The notes under the pieces are model-generated. The model saw nothing but the letters and a program-made list of their open reading frames with translations. It made no database searches and was not told the origin of the DNA. Below, piece after piece: positions 7,261 through 14,914 of a DNA stretch of 17,815 bases (position 1 is the first letter of the stretch; each line of letters opens with the position of its first letter). This DNA comes from Gammaproteobacteria bacterium (GTDB lineage Bacteria; Pseudomonadota; Gammaproteobacteria; GRL18), in the NCBI GenBank assembly GCA_027076245.1, contig JALTKC010000273.1, forward strand, positions 1-17,815, given 5' to 3'. Both the position numbers and the translations under genes were made by a program.

Positions 7261-8341
7261 GTTCCTGATGTCCACACCGGACACAGACAAACTCAGCCTG
7301 GCTTTGCCGATTGGCCTTACTGGTATGACCGCAGTGCGGACAGCTCTGGCTGGTGTATTTTGGATCAACATACAACACCTGCCCACCGAGCCAGTGCTGT
7401 TTGTATTCCAGGAATGTCCGGAACATGCCCCAGCCCTGCTCCAGAATGACCCGGTTCAGGCCGGACTTTTGTCTGACCTTATTGCCTGGATTGTTTACAT
7501 CACCTTTGGCGGATTTCGTCATGTTCTTTATCTGCAAGTCCTCCAGCACTATCATGGCGTGGCTGTTGCTGAGTGCAGTGGAAACTTTGTGCAGGGTATC
7601 CAGACGAATATTGGCTATTTTGGTGTGCAGACGGGTTATCCGGGCTTTGAGTTTGCGCCAGTTGTTTGAGAATTTGACCATTCTGGCCAGACGTTTTTGC
7701 AGGCATTTGATTTTCTCCTGCCAGAATGTCACATCTACCGGTTTAAAGTATCTCCCGTCAGAGAGTGTAACCAGACGTTTAACGCCCACGTCTCCACCCA
7801 CAATGGAAGTGGACGGATGAACCGGCTCCGCTATTGCCAGTTCCACCTGTACAGAGACAAACCAGTGTTTGCCCTGGCGGGATACCGTGACATTTTTGGG
7901 TGTTCCTTCAATGTTACGGGACTTTCTGAAATTCACCCAGCCAATCTTTGGCAGAAAAATCCGCCTGCCTTCAATTTTAAAGCCCTGCGGAAAGGTAAAG
8001 CTGTCCCGGTCGCCTCGCTTCCTGAAAGTCGGTATTCTTTTGAGCGGTTGTTTTTTGTCAAACGCATCCTTAAAGGCACGTTCGAGTTGTTTAAGGGTTT
8101 GTTGCAAGGTCTGGGCAGGAGACAGTTTTAAAAATCCGTGCTCATCACTTTTTTTCCAGAGCTTGCTGAACCAGTCCAGTTCACCGTACCAGAGCAAAGG
8201 CTGTTTGTTTTCCAGACGATGCAGATTCATTCTCAGAGCCTTATTCCACAACCAGCGGCAATTACCGGCGTACTGATACAGGTCAGCTTCAATAACCCCA
8301 TTGGTGTTGAGTCGGAATTTAAAGGCTTTGCGGATGATCAT
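7124..8341 (-). CDS. tnpB: TnpB RNA-guided nuclease (OrfB of IS605 group)
   Basis: The 405-residue protein has the TnpB layout: an N-terminal helix-turn-helix-like region (FKFRLNTN...NCRWLWNKAL), a RuvC-like domain and a zinc finger. The three acidic RuvC residues appear intact: Asp184 in GGDVG, Glu267 in VLEDLQ and Asp363 in HADVAGARNIL. The zinc finger is CPHC (334-337) and CVRC (353-356). Related proteins are RNA-guided DNA endonucleases that help the element persist after excision. The length is normal and there is no frameshift. The start MIIRKAFKFRLN matches the usual N-terminus. Several long open frames on the opposite strand are shadows. Confidence 0.95.
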   Translation of the reverse strand: MIIRKAFKFRLNTNGVIEADLYQYAGNCRWLWNKALRMNLHRLENKQPLLWYGELDWFSKLWKKSDEHGFLKLSPAQTLQQTLKQLERAFKDAFDKKQPLKRIPTFRKRGDRDSFTFPQGFKIEGRRIFLPKIGWVNFRKSRNIEGTPKNVTVSRQGKHWFVSVQVELAIAEPVHPSTSIVGGDVGVKRLVTLSDGRYFKPVDVTFWQEKIKCLQKRLARMVKFSNNWRKLKARITRLHTKIANIRLDTLHKVSTALSNSHAMIVLEDLQIKNMTKSAKGDVNNPGNKVRQKSGLNRVILEQGWGMFRTFLEYKQHWLGGQVLYVDPKYTSQSCPHCGHTSKANRQSQAEFVCVRCGHQEHADVAGARNILERGHRLLACGEIEVAQLFEAGTGRLSDKPEPVLV

Positions 8342-8393
8342 GTATACAACTTACAATATTATTGTACAGTTTTCAATAGAGTTCACTACAAAT

Positions 8394-8452
8394 AGATTGC
8401 TTCGCAATCTGTGCCTTATATCCCCGCCCTGAAGGACGGGGTTTTACGGCAC
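8394..8452 (-). other. Left-end hairpins of the TnpB element
   Basis: A perfect 7-bp hairpin (8394-8410) sits next to an imperfect palindrome (8411-8452). The palindrome has GTGCC/GGCAC outer arms, an A/T internal loop and a CCCCG-C-CC / GG-A-CGGGG inner stem with a TGAA loop. A related CCTGAA loop motif is found at the right end, as expected for paired ends of one element. Confidence 0.7.
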
Positions 8453-8464
8453 ATTTGATAAAAC

Positions 8465-8935
8465 CTACAAATTAATATACTTACCACCGCTGGCAACAAT
8501 AATGGTGATCAGACCCAGCACCAGGTTGGTCGTGACCATATTACGGATTTTATTAATAATGGCGCCGCCCTGGGGGAAATTTCCGGCACTGACCGCTGTT
8601 TTAAACCCCTGGAACAGAATAAAATAAATATAAGCGTATATGGTCGCCATAATCAGACCGATACCATGCATAATATGGATATAAGTCGCTTTTAATCCGG
8701 CCAGTCCGCCGAACACATCAAAAATCATCCAGTAGCCGGTGATTAAAATTGCCAAAACCGAAATCCATACCCAGAAGAAAAAGCGCCCAAAAACGGCCAG
8801 CCATAAAGGCAGACGTTGAGGTGGTTCCAGTTTTTCAATGGCCGAAGGACGCAGGATAATATGCGCAAAAAACATCCCCCCTACCCAGATAACGGCACCA
8901 AGAATGTGGATGGTAAAAGCAAGAGAATAACTCAT
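8465..8935 (-). CDS. CopD-like integral membrane protein
   Basis: The 156-residue protein is almost entirely hydrophobic with four predicted membrane helices (about 5-27, 48-72, 85-108, 134-152). The N-terminal HILGAVIWVGGMFFAHIILRP block, with His10 and His25, and further histidines in YIHIMHG resemble the CopD family of membrane proteins, in which histidines may bind copper or heme. The substrate is unknown. GAGG lies 6 nt before the ATG. No cop genes are nearby, so copper transport is only a family-level suggestion. The TnpB element inserted just beyond its 3' end. Confidence 0.75.
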   Translation of the reverse strand: MSYSLAFTIHILGAVIWVGGMFFAHIILRPSAIEKLEPPQRLPLWLAVFGRFFFWVWISVLAILITGYWMIFDVFGGLAGLKATYIHIMHGIGLIMATIYAYIYFILFQGFKTAVSAGNFPQGGAIINKIRNMVTTNLVLGLITIIVASGGKYINL

Positions 8936-9043
8936 AAAAAACCTCGTTCGATGGATAAAAACTGGATAATAAGAGCGCTATTGTAAACTAAACCAATACC
9001 CCAAAACAGTGCTTATAGCTTTGGACATTGGAGCCGGATACCC

Positions 9044-9931
9044 TTATTCATTAACTATTATGGGATAGTTTTTGAGTGTTTTTTTCAGCCAGTGGTGTAC
9101 ATAATTAACCAGTTCATTATCCAGACCAAGATAAAAGTGATTGGCACCCAGTGTTTCACTTTGGCGATATTGCTTATTGCCCGCCTTATGTGCTGCTTTT
9201 TTACGGGCTTTGGCTGAATTCATCACACTGAGCAAATCATTACTGCCGTATAAATCCAGCAGGGGAATAGTAATTTTTTCAATCATGGCCGGGCTGTTCA
9301 GGGGAATTTCCTTACCCTGAGAGGGGGTACCGATAATAACAGCGGCTTTAATAACAGGGGTTTCGTCGGGCAAAGTATCTGAAGCGTGTTTCTGCAGAAA
9401 ATCCAGTGCCATTAAGGTGCCGAAGCTATGAGCGACAATCACGATTTTGGAATAATTAGGTTTAAGATAATCAATAGCAGACTGAATTCTGGGCAGAGAG
9501 GCTTCAATAACTTCCTTGCGGCTCTGGGGATCCTTTTTATCGGGATAAATCAATGGTGCCTGAATAGACAGAGTTGCCCAGCCCATATCCGGCAGTTCAA
9601 CTCTTAAAGGGTGGATAACATCGCCCCAGTCGGGATGAGCGCCGGTACCGTGGATAAGAATAATGGCGCCTAAAGCTTCTTCAGTCGTTTCCGGAGTAAA
9701 AATAGCAAAAAAAGCATTGTCGCTCTGTTTATCAGCGCCTGCAGGCAGATAAAGTGGATCACCGGTCACAATATTGTCTTCCAGTTGCTCTGCCCAGCGC
9801 TTTTCGCTTTCGGTATTGATGCTGGATGCCGGAACAGTACCGGTAAACAGCAGGAGCAGGCCCGCAAGAGTACTTAATAAGAAAAGGCTTATTTTCTGCG
9901 GTTTTGGTGGATTAAATGCTGATATTTTCAT
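9044..9931 (-). CDS. Exported alpha/beta hydrolase (DUF3530-like)
   Basis: The 295-residue protein has an N-terminal signal peptide or anchor (about 13-36), so it probably acts in the periplasm. The alpha/beta-hydrolase elements are an oxyanion-hole HGTG (94-97), the nucleophile elbow AHSFG with Ser169, an acid in GSND (Asp232) and His265 in GANHF. The overall pattern resembles the DUF3530 family, whose substrates are unknown. No clear Shine-Dalgarno precedes the ATG. It is divergent from rpe across 138 bp and may form a leftward unit with the CopD-like gene, 108 bp downstream. Confidence 0.8.
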   Translation of the reverse strand: MKISAFNPPKPQKISLFLLSTLAGLLLLFTGTVPASSINTESEKRWAEQLEDNIVTGDPLYLPAGADKQSDNAFFAIFTPETTEEALGAIILIHGTGAHPDWGDVIHPLRVELPDMGWATLSIQAPLIYPDKKDPQSRKEVIEASLPRIQSAIDYLKPNYSKIVIVAHSFGTLMALDFLQKHASDTLPDETPVIKAAVIIGTPSQGKEIPLNSPAMIEKITIPLLDLYGSNDLLSVMNSAKARKKAAHKAGNKQYRQSETLGANHFYLGLDNELVNYVHHWLKKTLKNYPIIVNE

Positions 9932-10069
9932 AGTTATCGTTTAAAATGCCAGATTAGTTTTTATTTAGTGAGCATGTTCAGTCAGTCTGGTAACAAATCT
10001 GTTTACAGAATATAGTAACCGGGCAACGGTAATGCTCTCTCTATCTTATTTATTTTATGAGGATTTGTC

Positions 10070-10744
10070 ATGGCAAAATCTTTAATTGCACCATCTATTT
10101 TATCGGCAGATTTCGCACGTTTAGGCGAAGAGTGTGTCAATGTTCTGGACAGCGGCGCCGATGTTATTCACTTTGATGTCATGGACAATCATTATGTACC
10201 GGTTCTGACCATTGGGCCTCTGGTCTGTGAAGCTCTGAGAAACTACGGTATCAAGCAGGATATTGATGTACACCTGATGGTTAAGCCTGTCGATAATATC
10301 ATTCCTGAATTTGCCAAAGCCGGTGCCAGTTATATTACTTTTCATCCGGAAGCTTCAGAACATATCGACCGCAGCCTGTCCCTGATCCGTGACAACGGCT
10401 GTAAGTCCGGTCTGGTATTCAATCCTGCAACCCCTCTAAACCTGCTTAAGCACGTTATGGATAAAGTCGATGTTATCCTGCTGATGTCTGTTAACCCCGG
10501 TTTTGGTGGTCAGAGCTTTATTCCTGAAACCCTGAACAAGTTACGTGAAGCCCGTAAAATGATTGATGACAGCGGCTATGACATTCGTCTGGAAATCGAC
10601 GGCGGTGTTAAAGTGGATAATATCGCTGAAATCGCCGAAGCCGGTGCCGATATGTTTGTTGCCGGTTCTGCTATTTTTAACACCGACGACTATAAGGCCA
10701 CTATCGATAAGATGCGTGCTGAATTAGCCAAAGTCGGCAAATAA
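10070..10744 (+). CDS. rpe: Ribulose-phosphate 3-epimerase
   Basis: The enzyme interconverts D-ribulose 5-phosphate and D-xylulose 5-phosphate in the pentose phosphate and Calvin cycles. The 224-residue TIM barrel has the family motifs APSILSADF (7-15), HFDVMDNHYVP, the VHLMVKP strand, VNPGFGGQSF and EIDGGV near the C-terminus, with metal-binding His and Asp residues present. The length is standard. GAGGA lies 6 nt before the ATG. It heads rpe-gph-trpE, an order common in gammaproteobacteria, with gph 17 bp downstream. Confidence 0.97.
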   Translation: MAKSLIAPSILSADFARLGEECVNVLDSGADVIHFDVMDNHYVPVLTIGPLVCEALRNYGIKQDIDVHLMVKPVDNIIPEFAKAGASYITFHPEASEHIDRSLSLIRDNGCKSGLVFNPATPLNLLKHVMDKVDVILLMSVNPGFGGQSFIPETLNKLREARKMIDDSGYDIRLEIDGGVKVDNIAEIAEAGADMFVAGSAIFNTDDYKATIDKMRAELAKVGK

Positions 10745-10761
10745 CAGCAGGTCGTTGCAAG

Positions 10762-11427
10762 ATGATTAGAAAACCGAAAATGGTTCTTATTGATGTCGAT
10801 GGAACCCTGGTGGACAGCGTACCGGATCTGGCTTATTGCGTCGATGAGATGCTTAAGCAGCTGGGTATGACACCCTATGGTGAAGGTGAAGTACGCCACT
10901 GGGTGGGCAACGGAGTCGAACGTCTGGTCCGGCGCGCCCTGATTGGTCAGCTTGAGGGTGAGCCCGATGAAGAACTGTTCAATAAAGGCTATCCCATCTT
11001 TATGGAGCTGTATAAAGAAAACACCTCCAAACGCAGCTGTCTGTATCCCGGCGTTAAAGAGGGTGTTGAATACCTTAAAGCCTCCGGCTACAAACTTGGC
11101 TGTGTAACCAATAAAGCCGCCGAATTTACCCATCCTTTACTAAAGGATCTGGGTTTATTTGATTACTTTGAGTCAGTGGTCAGCGGTGATACCCTGGAAA
11201 AGAAAAAGCCGGATCCCATGCCCTTACTTTATTCAGCAGAAAAACTGGGTGTGGCTGCGGAAGATTCACTGATGCTGGGCGATTCCATTTCTGATGTTAA
11301 AGCCGCCCGTGCCGCCGGTTTTCAGATCATCTGTATGAGTTACGGCTATAACCACGGTGTGGATATCCGTGAGGCTAATCCTGATGCAGTGATTGATTCT
11401 ATGGTGGAATTAAAAGAGCTGTTATAA
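10762..11427 (+). CDS. gph: Phosphoglycolate phosphatase (HAD family)
   Basis: This enzyme dephosphorylates 2-phosphoglycolate, formed in DNA repair or by Rubisco oxygenation. The 221-residue protein has the HAD motifs: DVDGT with Asp11 and Asp13, VTNK as motif II, KKKPDP as motif III, and GDSISD at 173-178 as motif IV. A helical cap lies after residue 18, as in Gph. It begins 17 bp after rpe with an AGGT 9 nt upstream and is probably in the same operon. The gene is followed by the trp leader region. Confidence 0.93.
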   Translation: MIRKPKMVLIDVDGTLVDSVPDLAYCVDEMLKQLGMTPYGEGEVRHWVGNGVERLVRRALIGQLEGEPDEELFNKGYPIFMELYKENTSKRSCLYPGVKEGVEYLKASGYKLGCVTNKAAEFTHPLLKDLGLFDYFESVVSGDTLEKKKPDPMPLLYSAEKLGVAAEDSLMLGDSISDVKAARAAGFQIICMSYGYNHGVDIREANPDAVIDSMVELKELL

Positions 11428-11589
11428 ATTATAACTTTATATAATTTTTTAAATTATCGACATGAACTTACTCAATAACAATCAGTTAAAAGAACGATGG
11501 TGGCGTTAAACAGTAACTTTAAACGGTTAAACTGAATCGTTGTGTTATAAAAAACACTGCACCTAAACCAAATTATTATTGAGTAACTT
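11428..11589 (+). promoter_or_regulatory. trp leader / putative attenuator
   Basis: The 162-nt gap between gph and trpE holds a TATAAT (11440-11445) without a convincing -35, a 7-bp A/T palindrome (11441-11457) and the Trp-Trp leader peptide. Downstream are alternative pairings. AACGAT at the first Trp codon (11493-11498) pairs with ATCGTT (11536-11541). AACG pairs with CGTT (11504-11507). CAGTAAC pairs with GTT-AA-ACTG (11511-11534), and GTGTT with AACAC (11542-11557). A stalled ribosome would block the first pairing. No U-run follows any hairpin, so a classical intrinsic terminator is not evident. Control could instead be Rho-dependent or on translation. Confidence 0.6.
11462..11509 (+). 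CDS. trpL: trp operon leader peptide (Trp-Trp)
   Basis: A 15-codon frame encodes MNLLNNNQLKERWWR and ends in TAA, 80 bp before trpE. Tandem Trp codons (TGG TGG, 11498-11503) followed by Arg near the end of a short peptide are the hallmark of TrpL, as in the enteric peptide ending WWRTS. Ribosomes stalling on these codons when charged tRNA-Trp is scarce would favour trpE expression. No good Shine-Dalgarno precedes the ATG, which is the main weakness. The frame is too short to be found by ordinary gene callers. Confidence 0.75.
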   Translation: MNLLNNNQLKERWWR

Positions 11590-13128
11590 ATGTCCATTGT
11601 CACTAAAGAACAATTTACCAGACTGGCCGGGGAAGGCTATAACCGCATCCCGGTGGTTTATGAAATCCTCGCCGATCTGGATACCCCTTTAAGCGCCTAT
11701 TTAAAACTGGCCGAAGGTCCTTATTCCTATCTTCTGGAATCGGTACAGGGCGGTGAAAAATGGGGCCGCTATTCTATTATCGGCTTACCCTGTCAGACCA
11801 TTATTAAAGTTCGTAATGAACAGATCCAGGTTCTGAAAAATAACCAGATCATAGAAGAATTGACTGATCCCGATCCTCTGTCCTGGATAGAACAGTTCCA
11901 GGCCCGGTATAAAATCCCGGAACACTTATCTGAACAAAGCAATTTACCCCGTTTTACCGGCGGTCTGGTGGGCTATTTTGGTTATGAAACCATTGGTTAT
12001 ATTGAACCACGCTTAAAAAATACCACTAAAGATGATCCATTGGGCACACCGGATATTTTATTAATGGTATCGGAAGAGGTGCTGGTCTTTGATAACCTCA
12101 GCGGCAAGCTGTACCTGATTGTGCATGCCCATATGGATGCCGATACTGATATTGAGCAGGCCTGGACTCAGGCGACTCAGCGTCTTAAGGAACTGGCCCG
12201 GCGTCTGCGCAGTTCCGATACGGCCTATAAGGCTCATACTCAGGTTACAAAAGTTAAGGAAGCTGACTTTGTATCCGGTTTTACTCAGGACGGTTTTGAA
12301 AAAGCCGTGGCTCGCATTAAGGAATATATTGTGGAAGGGGATGCCATGCAGGTGGTTATATCCCAGCGTCTGTCCATACCCTTTAATGCCCCGCCGCTGG
12401 ATCTGTACCGGGCTTTGCGCAGTCTGAATCCGTCCCCCTATATGTATTTTCTGGATCTGGAAGAATTTCATATTGTCGGTTCCTCACCGGAAATTTTAAC
12501 CCGGGTGGAAGACGGCAAGATCACCGTTCGTCCTATTGCCGGTACTCGTCCGAGAGGCAAAACAGAAGCTGAAGACAAACAACTGGAACAGGACTTATTA
12601 TCCGATCCCAAGGAACTGGCGGAACATCTGATGCTGATCGATCTGGGACGTAACGATGCCGGTCGTGTCTCAGAAATCGGTACTGTTAAACTGACCGATA
12701 AAATGATTATTGAGCGTTATTCTCATGTTATGCATATTGTGTCCAATGTAGAAGGTGAGCTGAAAAAAGATATGAGTGTCATGGACGCCTTAAAAGCCAC
12801 GTTCCCGGCCGGTACGGTCAGTGGTGCGCCGAAAATCCGTGCCATGGAAATTATTGATGAGCTGGAACCGGTCAAGCGCGGCATCTATTCCGGTGCTGTG
12901 GGCTATATTTCCTGGTCCGGCAATATGGACACCGCCATTGCCATTCGAACCGCTGTTATTAAAAATAAACAACTGCACATACAGGCAGGGGCTGGTATTG
13001 TGGCGGACTCCATACCCGGAAATGAATGGGACGAAACCATGAACAAGGGGCGCGGTGTATTCCGTGCTGTGGCCATGGCCGAATGCGGGCTGGACTCCAA
13101 TGTTAACAGTCAGTGCGGTGAGGAATAA
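11590..13128 (+). CDS. trpE: Anthranilate synthase component I
   Basis: TrpE converts chorismate to anthranilate using ammonia delivered by TrpG. The 512-residue protein has the N-terminal feedback-binding motif LLESVQGGEKWGRYS typical of tryptophan-inhibited enzymes and the C-terminal chorismate-binding core. That core includes PIAGTRPRGKT, LIDLGRNDAGRVS, the TFPAGTVSGAPKIRAMEII block and QAGAGIVADS. The start has GAG 6 nt upstream. The family split between TrpE and PabB favours TrpE because of the N-terminal motif and the trp context. Its stop is 2 bp before trpG, whose ribosome-binding site lies inside the trpE end. Confidence 0.97.
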   Translation: MSIVTKEQFTRLAGEGYNRIPVVYEILADLDTPLSAYLKLAEGPYSYLLESVQGGEKWGRYSIIGLPCQTIIKVRNEQIQVLKNNQIIEELTDPDPLSWIEQFQARYKIPEHLSEQSNLPRFTGGLVGYFGYETIGYIEPRLKNTTKDDPLGTPDILLMVSEEVLVFDNLSGKLYLIVHAHMDADTDIEQAWTQATQRLKELARRLRSSDTAYKAHTQVTKVKEADFVSGFTQDGFEKAVARIKEYIVEGDAMQVVISQRLSIPFNAPPLDLYRALRSLNPSPYMYFLDLEEFHIVGSSPEILTRVEDGKITVRPIAGTRPRGKTEAEDKQLEQDLLSDPKELAEHLMLIDLGRNDAGRVSEIGTVKLTDKMIIERYSHVMHIVSNVEGELKKDMSVMDALKATFPAGTVSGAPKIRAMEIIDELEPVKRGIYSGAVGYISWSGNMDTAIAIRTAVIKNKQLHIQAGAGIVADSIPGNEWDETMNKGRGVFRAVAMAECGLDSNVNSQCGEE

Positions 13129-13130
13129 TT

Positions 13131-13715
13131 ATGCTGGTAATGATTGATAATTATGACTCCTTTACCTGGAACCTGGTGCAGTACCTTGGCGAGCTTAAAG
13201 CGGACGTTAAGGTATTTCGCAATGATGAAATTACGGTTGAGGAAATTGCTGCCTTAAATCCCGATCACTTGATGATTTCACCGGGCCCCTGTACGCCCAA
13301 TGAAGCGGGTATTTCCATTGAGGCCATTCATTATTTTGCCGGCAAGCTGCCCATCCTGGGTGTCTGTCTGGGTCATCAGAGTATTGGTCAGGCCTTTGGC
13401 GGTAACATTGTGCATGCCAGACAAATAATGCATGGCAAAACCTCCATGATGCATCATAATAACCAGGGCGTATTTAAAGGACTTGAATCCCCATTTGAAG
13501 CCACTCGTTACCACTCTCTGGTCATTGAAAAAGAAACCCTGCCGGACTGTCTGGAAATTACCGCCTGGACAGAAACGGGTGGCGGTCAGATGGATGAAAT
13601 TATGGGGGTAAAACATAAAACCCTGCCCATTGAAGGCGTACAGTTTCATCCCGAATCCATTTTAAGCCAGCATGGGCATGAAATGCTGCAGAATTTTCTG
13701 GATACCAAACCATGA
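13131..13715 (+). CDS. trpG: Anthranilate synthase component II (glutamine amidotransferase)
   Basis: The 194-residue class I glutaminase releases ammonia from glutamine for TrpE. The catalytic triad is Cys79 in GVCLGHQ, His173 and Glu175 in QFHPES. The N-terminal MIDNYDSFTWNLVQYL and SPGPCTPNEAG motifs are typical of TrpG/PabA, so the protein may also serve p-aminobenzoate synthesis. GAGGAA, overlapping the trpE stop region, lies just upstream of its ATG. The stop overlaps the trpD start as ATGA, which implies translational coupling. Confidence 0.95.
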   Translation: MLVMIDNYDSFTWNLVQYLGELKADVKVFRNDEITVEEIAALNPDHLMISPGPCTPNEAGISIEAIHYFAGKLPILGVCLGHQSIGQAFGGNIVHARQIMHGKTSMMHHNNQGVFKGLESPFEATRYHSLVIEKETLPDCLEITAWTETGGGQMDEIMGVKHKTLPIEGVQFHPESILSQHGHEMLQNFLDTKP

Positions 13716-14734
13716 ATATACAAACCGCGCTGGCAAAAGCCGTAGAAGGCAAAGATATTGCCATCCTGGATATGGAAAAAGTCATGCGCCAGATCATGAC
13801 CGGAGGTGCTACATCAGCACAGATTGCCGGCCTGCTGGTGGCCCTGCGTATGAAAGGGGAAACGGTGGATGAAATCACCGCTTCAGCCAGCGTTATGCGT
13901 GAACTGGTTACTCCGGTCAAAGCAGAGGGCTCTCATGTGGTGGATATTGTCGGCACCGGCGGAGACGGCCTACATACCTTTAATGTCTCCACGACTTCAT
14001 GCTTTGTGGTGGCTGCCGCCGGTGCCACAGTCGCTAAACATGGTAACCGCTCGGTAAGCAGCACCTCCGGCAGTGCCGACATTCTGGAAGCCGCAGGCAT
14101 TAACCTTAATATCTCTGCCCACCAGGTTGAGCAATGTATTAAAGAGCTGGGCATTGGCTTTATGTTTGCCCCGCTGCATCACAGCGCCATGAAACATGCC
14201 ATAGGCCCGCGCAAGGAAATGGGGATCCGCACCATTTTTAACCTGCTGGGTCCGCTGACCAATCCGGCCGGTGCTATTAATCAGCTGCTGGGCGTGTTTG
14301 ATAAAAAATGGCTGGAACCACTGGCTATAGTATTAAAAAACCTCGGCAGTGAACATGTTATGGTGGTGCATTCCGCTGATGGTATGGATGAGATCAGCAT
14401 GGCTGGAGACACTTATGTCTGCGAACTCAATAAGGGTCAGATAAAACAGTACACTATTAACCCCGAACAATTCGGTCTGTCCTGCAGCAGTATTGATGAT
14501 ATTATTGTGGACGGAGCCGAACAGTCACTGGCTATGGTCCAGTCCGTACTCAGTGACACCCCTGGCGCCGCCCGTGATATTGTCACCTTAAATTCCGGCG
14601 CTGCCATCTACTGCGCCGGCCTGACCGACACCCTGGAAGAGGGTGTTAATAAAGCCAGAGAAATAATAAGCTCTGGCGCCGCCAGAGAAAAACTGGAACA
14701 ACTGGCCAAACTGACACAATCCTTCAGTAATTAA
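13712..14734 (+). CDS. trpD: Anthranilate phosphoribosyltransferase
   Basis: TrpD joins anthranilate to PRPP. The 340-residue protein has GTGGD (81-85) for PRPP binding, HTFNVST, KHGNRSVSS (109-117) and the FAPLHHSAMKH region that binds anthranilate. It overlaps trpG by 4 bp. The length is typical. Unlike the close coupling with trpG, trpC begins 180 bp later, after a REP-like hairpin and a tandem-repeat cassette. Confidence 0.96.
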   Translation: MNIQTALAKAVEGKDIAILDMEKVMRQIMTGGATSAQIAGLLVALRMKGETVDEITASASVMRELVTPVKAEGSHVVDIVGTGGDGLHTFNVSTTSCFVVAAAGATVAKHGNRSVSSTSGSADILEAAGINLNISAHQVEQCIKELGIGFMFAPLHHSAMKHAIGPRKEMGIRTIFNLLGPLTNPAGAINQLLGVFDKKWLEPLAIVLKNLGSEHVMVVHSADGMDEISMAGDTYVCELNKGQIKQYTINPEQFGLSCSSIDDIIVDGAEQSLAMVQSVLSDTPGAARDIVTLNSGAAIYCAGLTDTLEEGVNKAREIISSGAAREKLEQLAKLTQSFSN

Positions 14735-14740
14735 AAAGAA

Positions 14741-14773
14741 CCCTCACCCTAACCCTCTCCCAGAGGGAGAGGG
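14741..14773. repeat. REP-like palindromic intergenic repeat between trpD and trpC
   Basis: CCCTCACCCTAA is followed by a perfect 9-bp stem CCCTCTCCC (14753-14761) and GGGAGAGGG (14765-14773) around AGA. Very similar palindromes are scattered between genes in many gammaproteobacteria. Directly after the trpD stop, it could slow transcription or protect the trpEGD mRNA 3' end. No T-run follows on the plus strand. Confidence 0.75.
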
Positions 14774-14821
14774 AATAAAGAAGATGGATACAAATAAAAA
14801 ATAAATATACCCAATCATAAA

Positions 14822-14905
14822 CCAGAACCTGTATAATTCTTAACACTTAACACTTAACACTTAACACTTAACACTTAACACTTAACACTTAACACTGAAT
14901 CCTAA
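14822..14905 (+). repeat. Heptanucleotide tandem-repeat cassette (copy 2), before trpC
   Basis: Eight perfect TTAACAC units run from 14840 to 14895 and end in the diverged unit TGAATCC and the shared CCTAAAA. Directly upstream, CCAGAACCTGTATAAT (14822-14837) matches the same position in copy 1 at 13 of 16 bases. TATAAT (14832-14837) may act as a -10, giving a leader of about 70 nt that contains the whole array; no good -35 is visible. Confidence 0.9.
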
Positions 14906-14914
14906 AATCGAAAT

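Larger units (their letters stand above)
7083..8452 (-). mobile_element. IS200/IS605-group, IS1341-type (TnpB-only) insertion element
   Basis: The element holds a single gene, tnpB, and no Y1 transposase tnpA. The left end (8394-8452, upstream of tnpB) has a perfect hairpin AGATTGC-TTC-GCAATCT (8394-8410). Next to it is a long imperfect palindrome bounded by GTGCC (8411-8415) and GGCAC (8448-8452), with CCCCG...CGGGG inside. The right end (7083-7108) has a CCCCTT...AAGGGG hairpin and the GAGGATGTCA-type terminus, read on the minus strand. No target duplication is expected for this group. Exact borders are estimated to within a few bases. Mobility would need a TnpA supplied in trans. Confidence 0.85.

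Noticed and set aside
7259..8276. Several plus-strand open frames across tnpB
   Set aside because: They overlap a complete tnpB with intact motifs and resemble no known protein; they are frame shadows.
7083..8452. A disrupted gene caused by the TnpB insertion between djlA and the CopD-like gene
   Set aside because: Both neighbours have complete coding regions apart from the possible trimming of the last djlA residues.
9932..10069. A promoter for rpe around TATAGT (10011-10016)
   Set aside because: No acceptable -35 element is found at 16-18 nt, so it is not listed as a feature; the gap otherwise shows only the rpe ribosome-binding site.
11542..11557. GTGTT...AACAC hairpin as the trp terminator
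   Set aside because: The stem is only 5 bp and no T-run follows, so it does not qualify as an intrinsic terminator.
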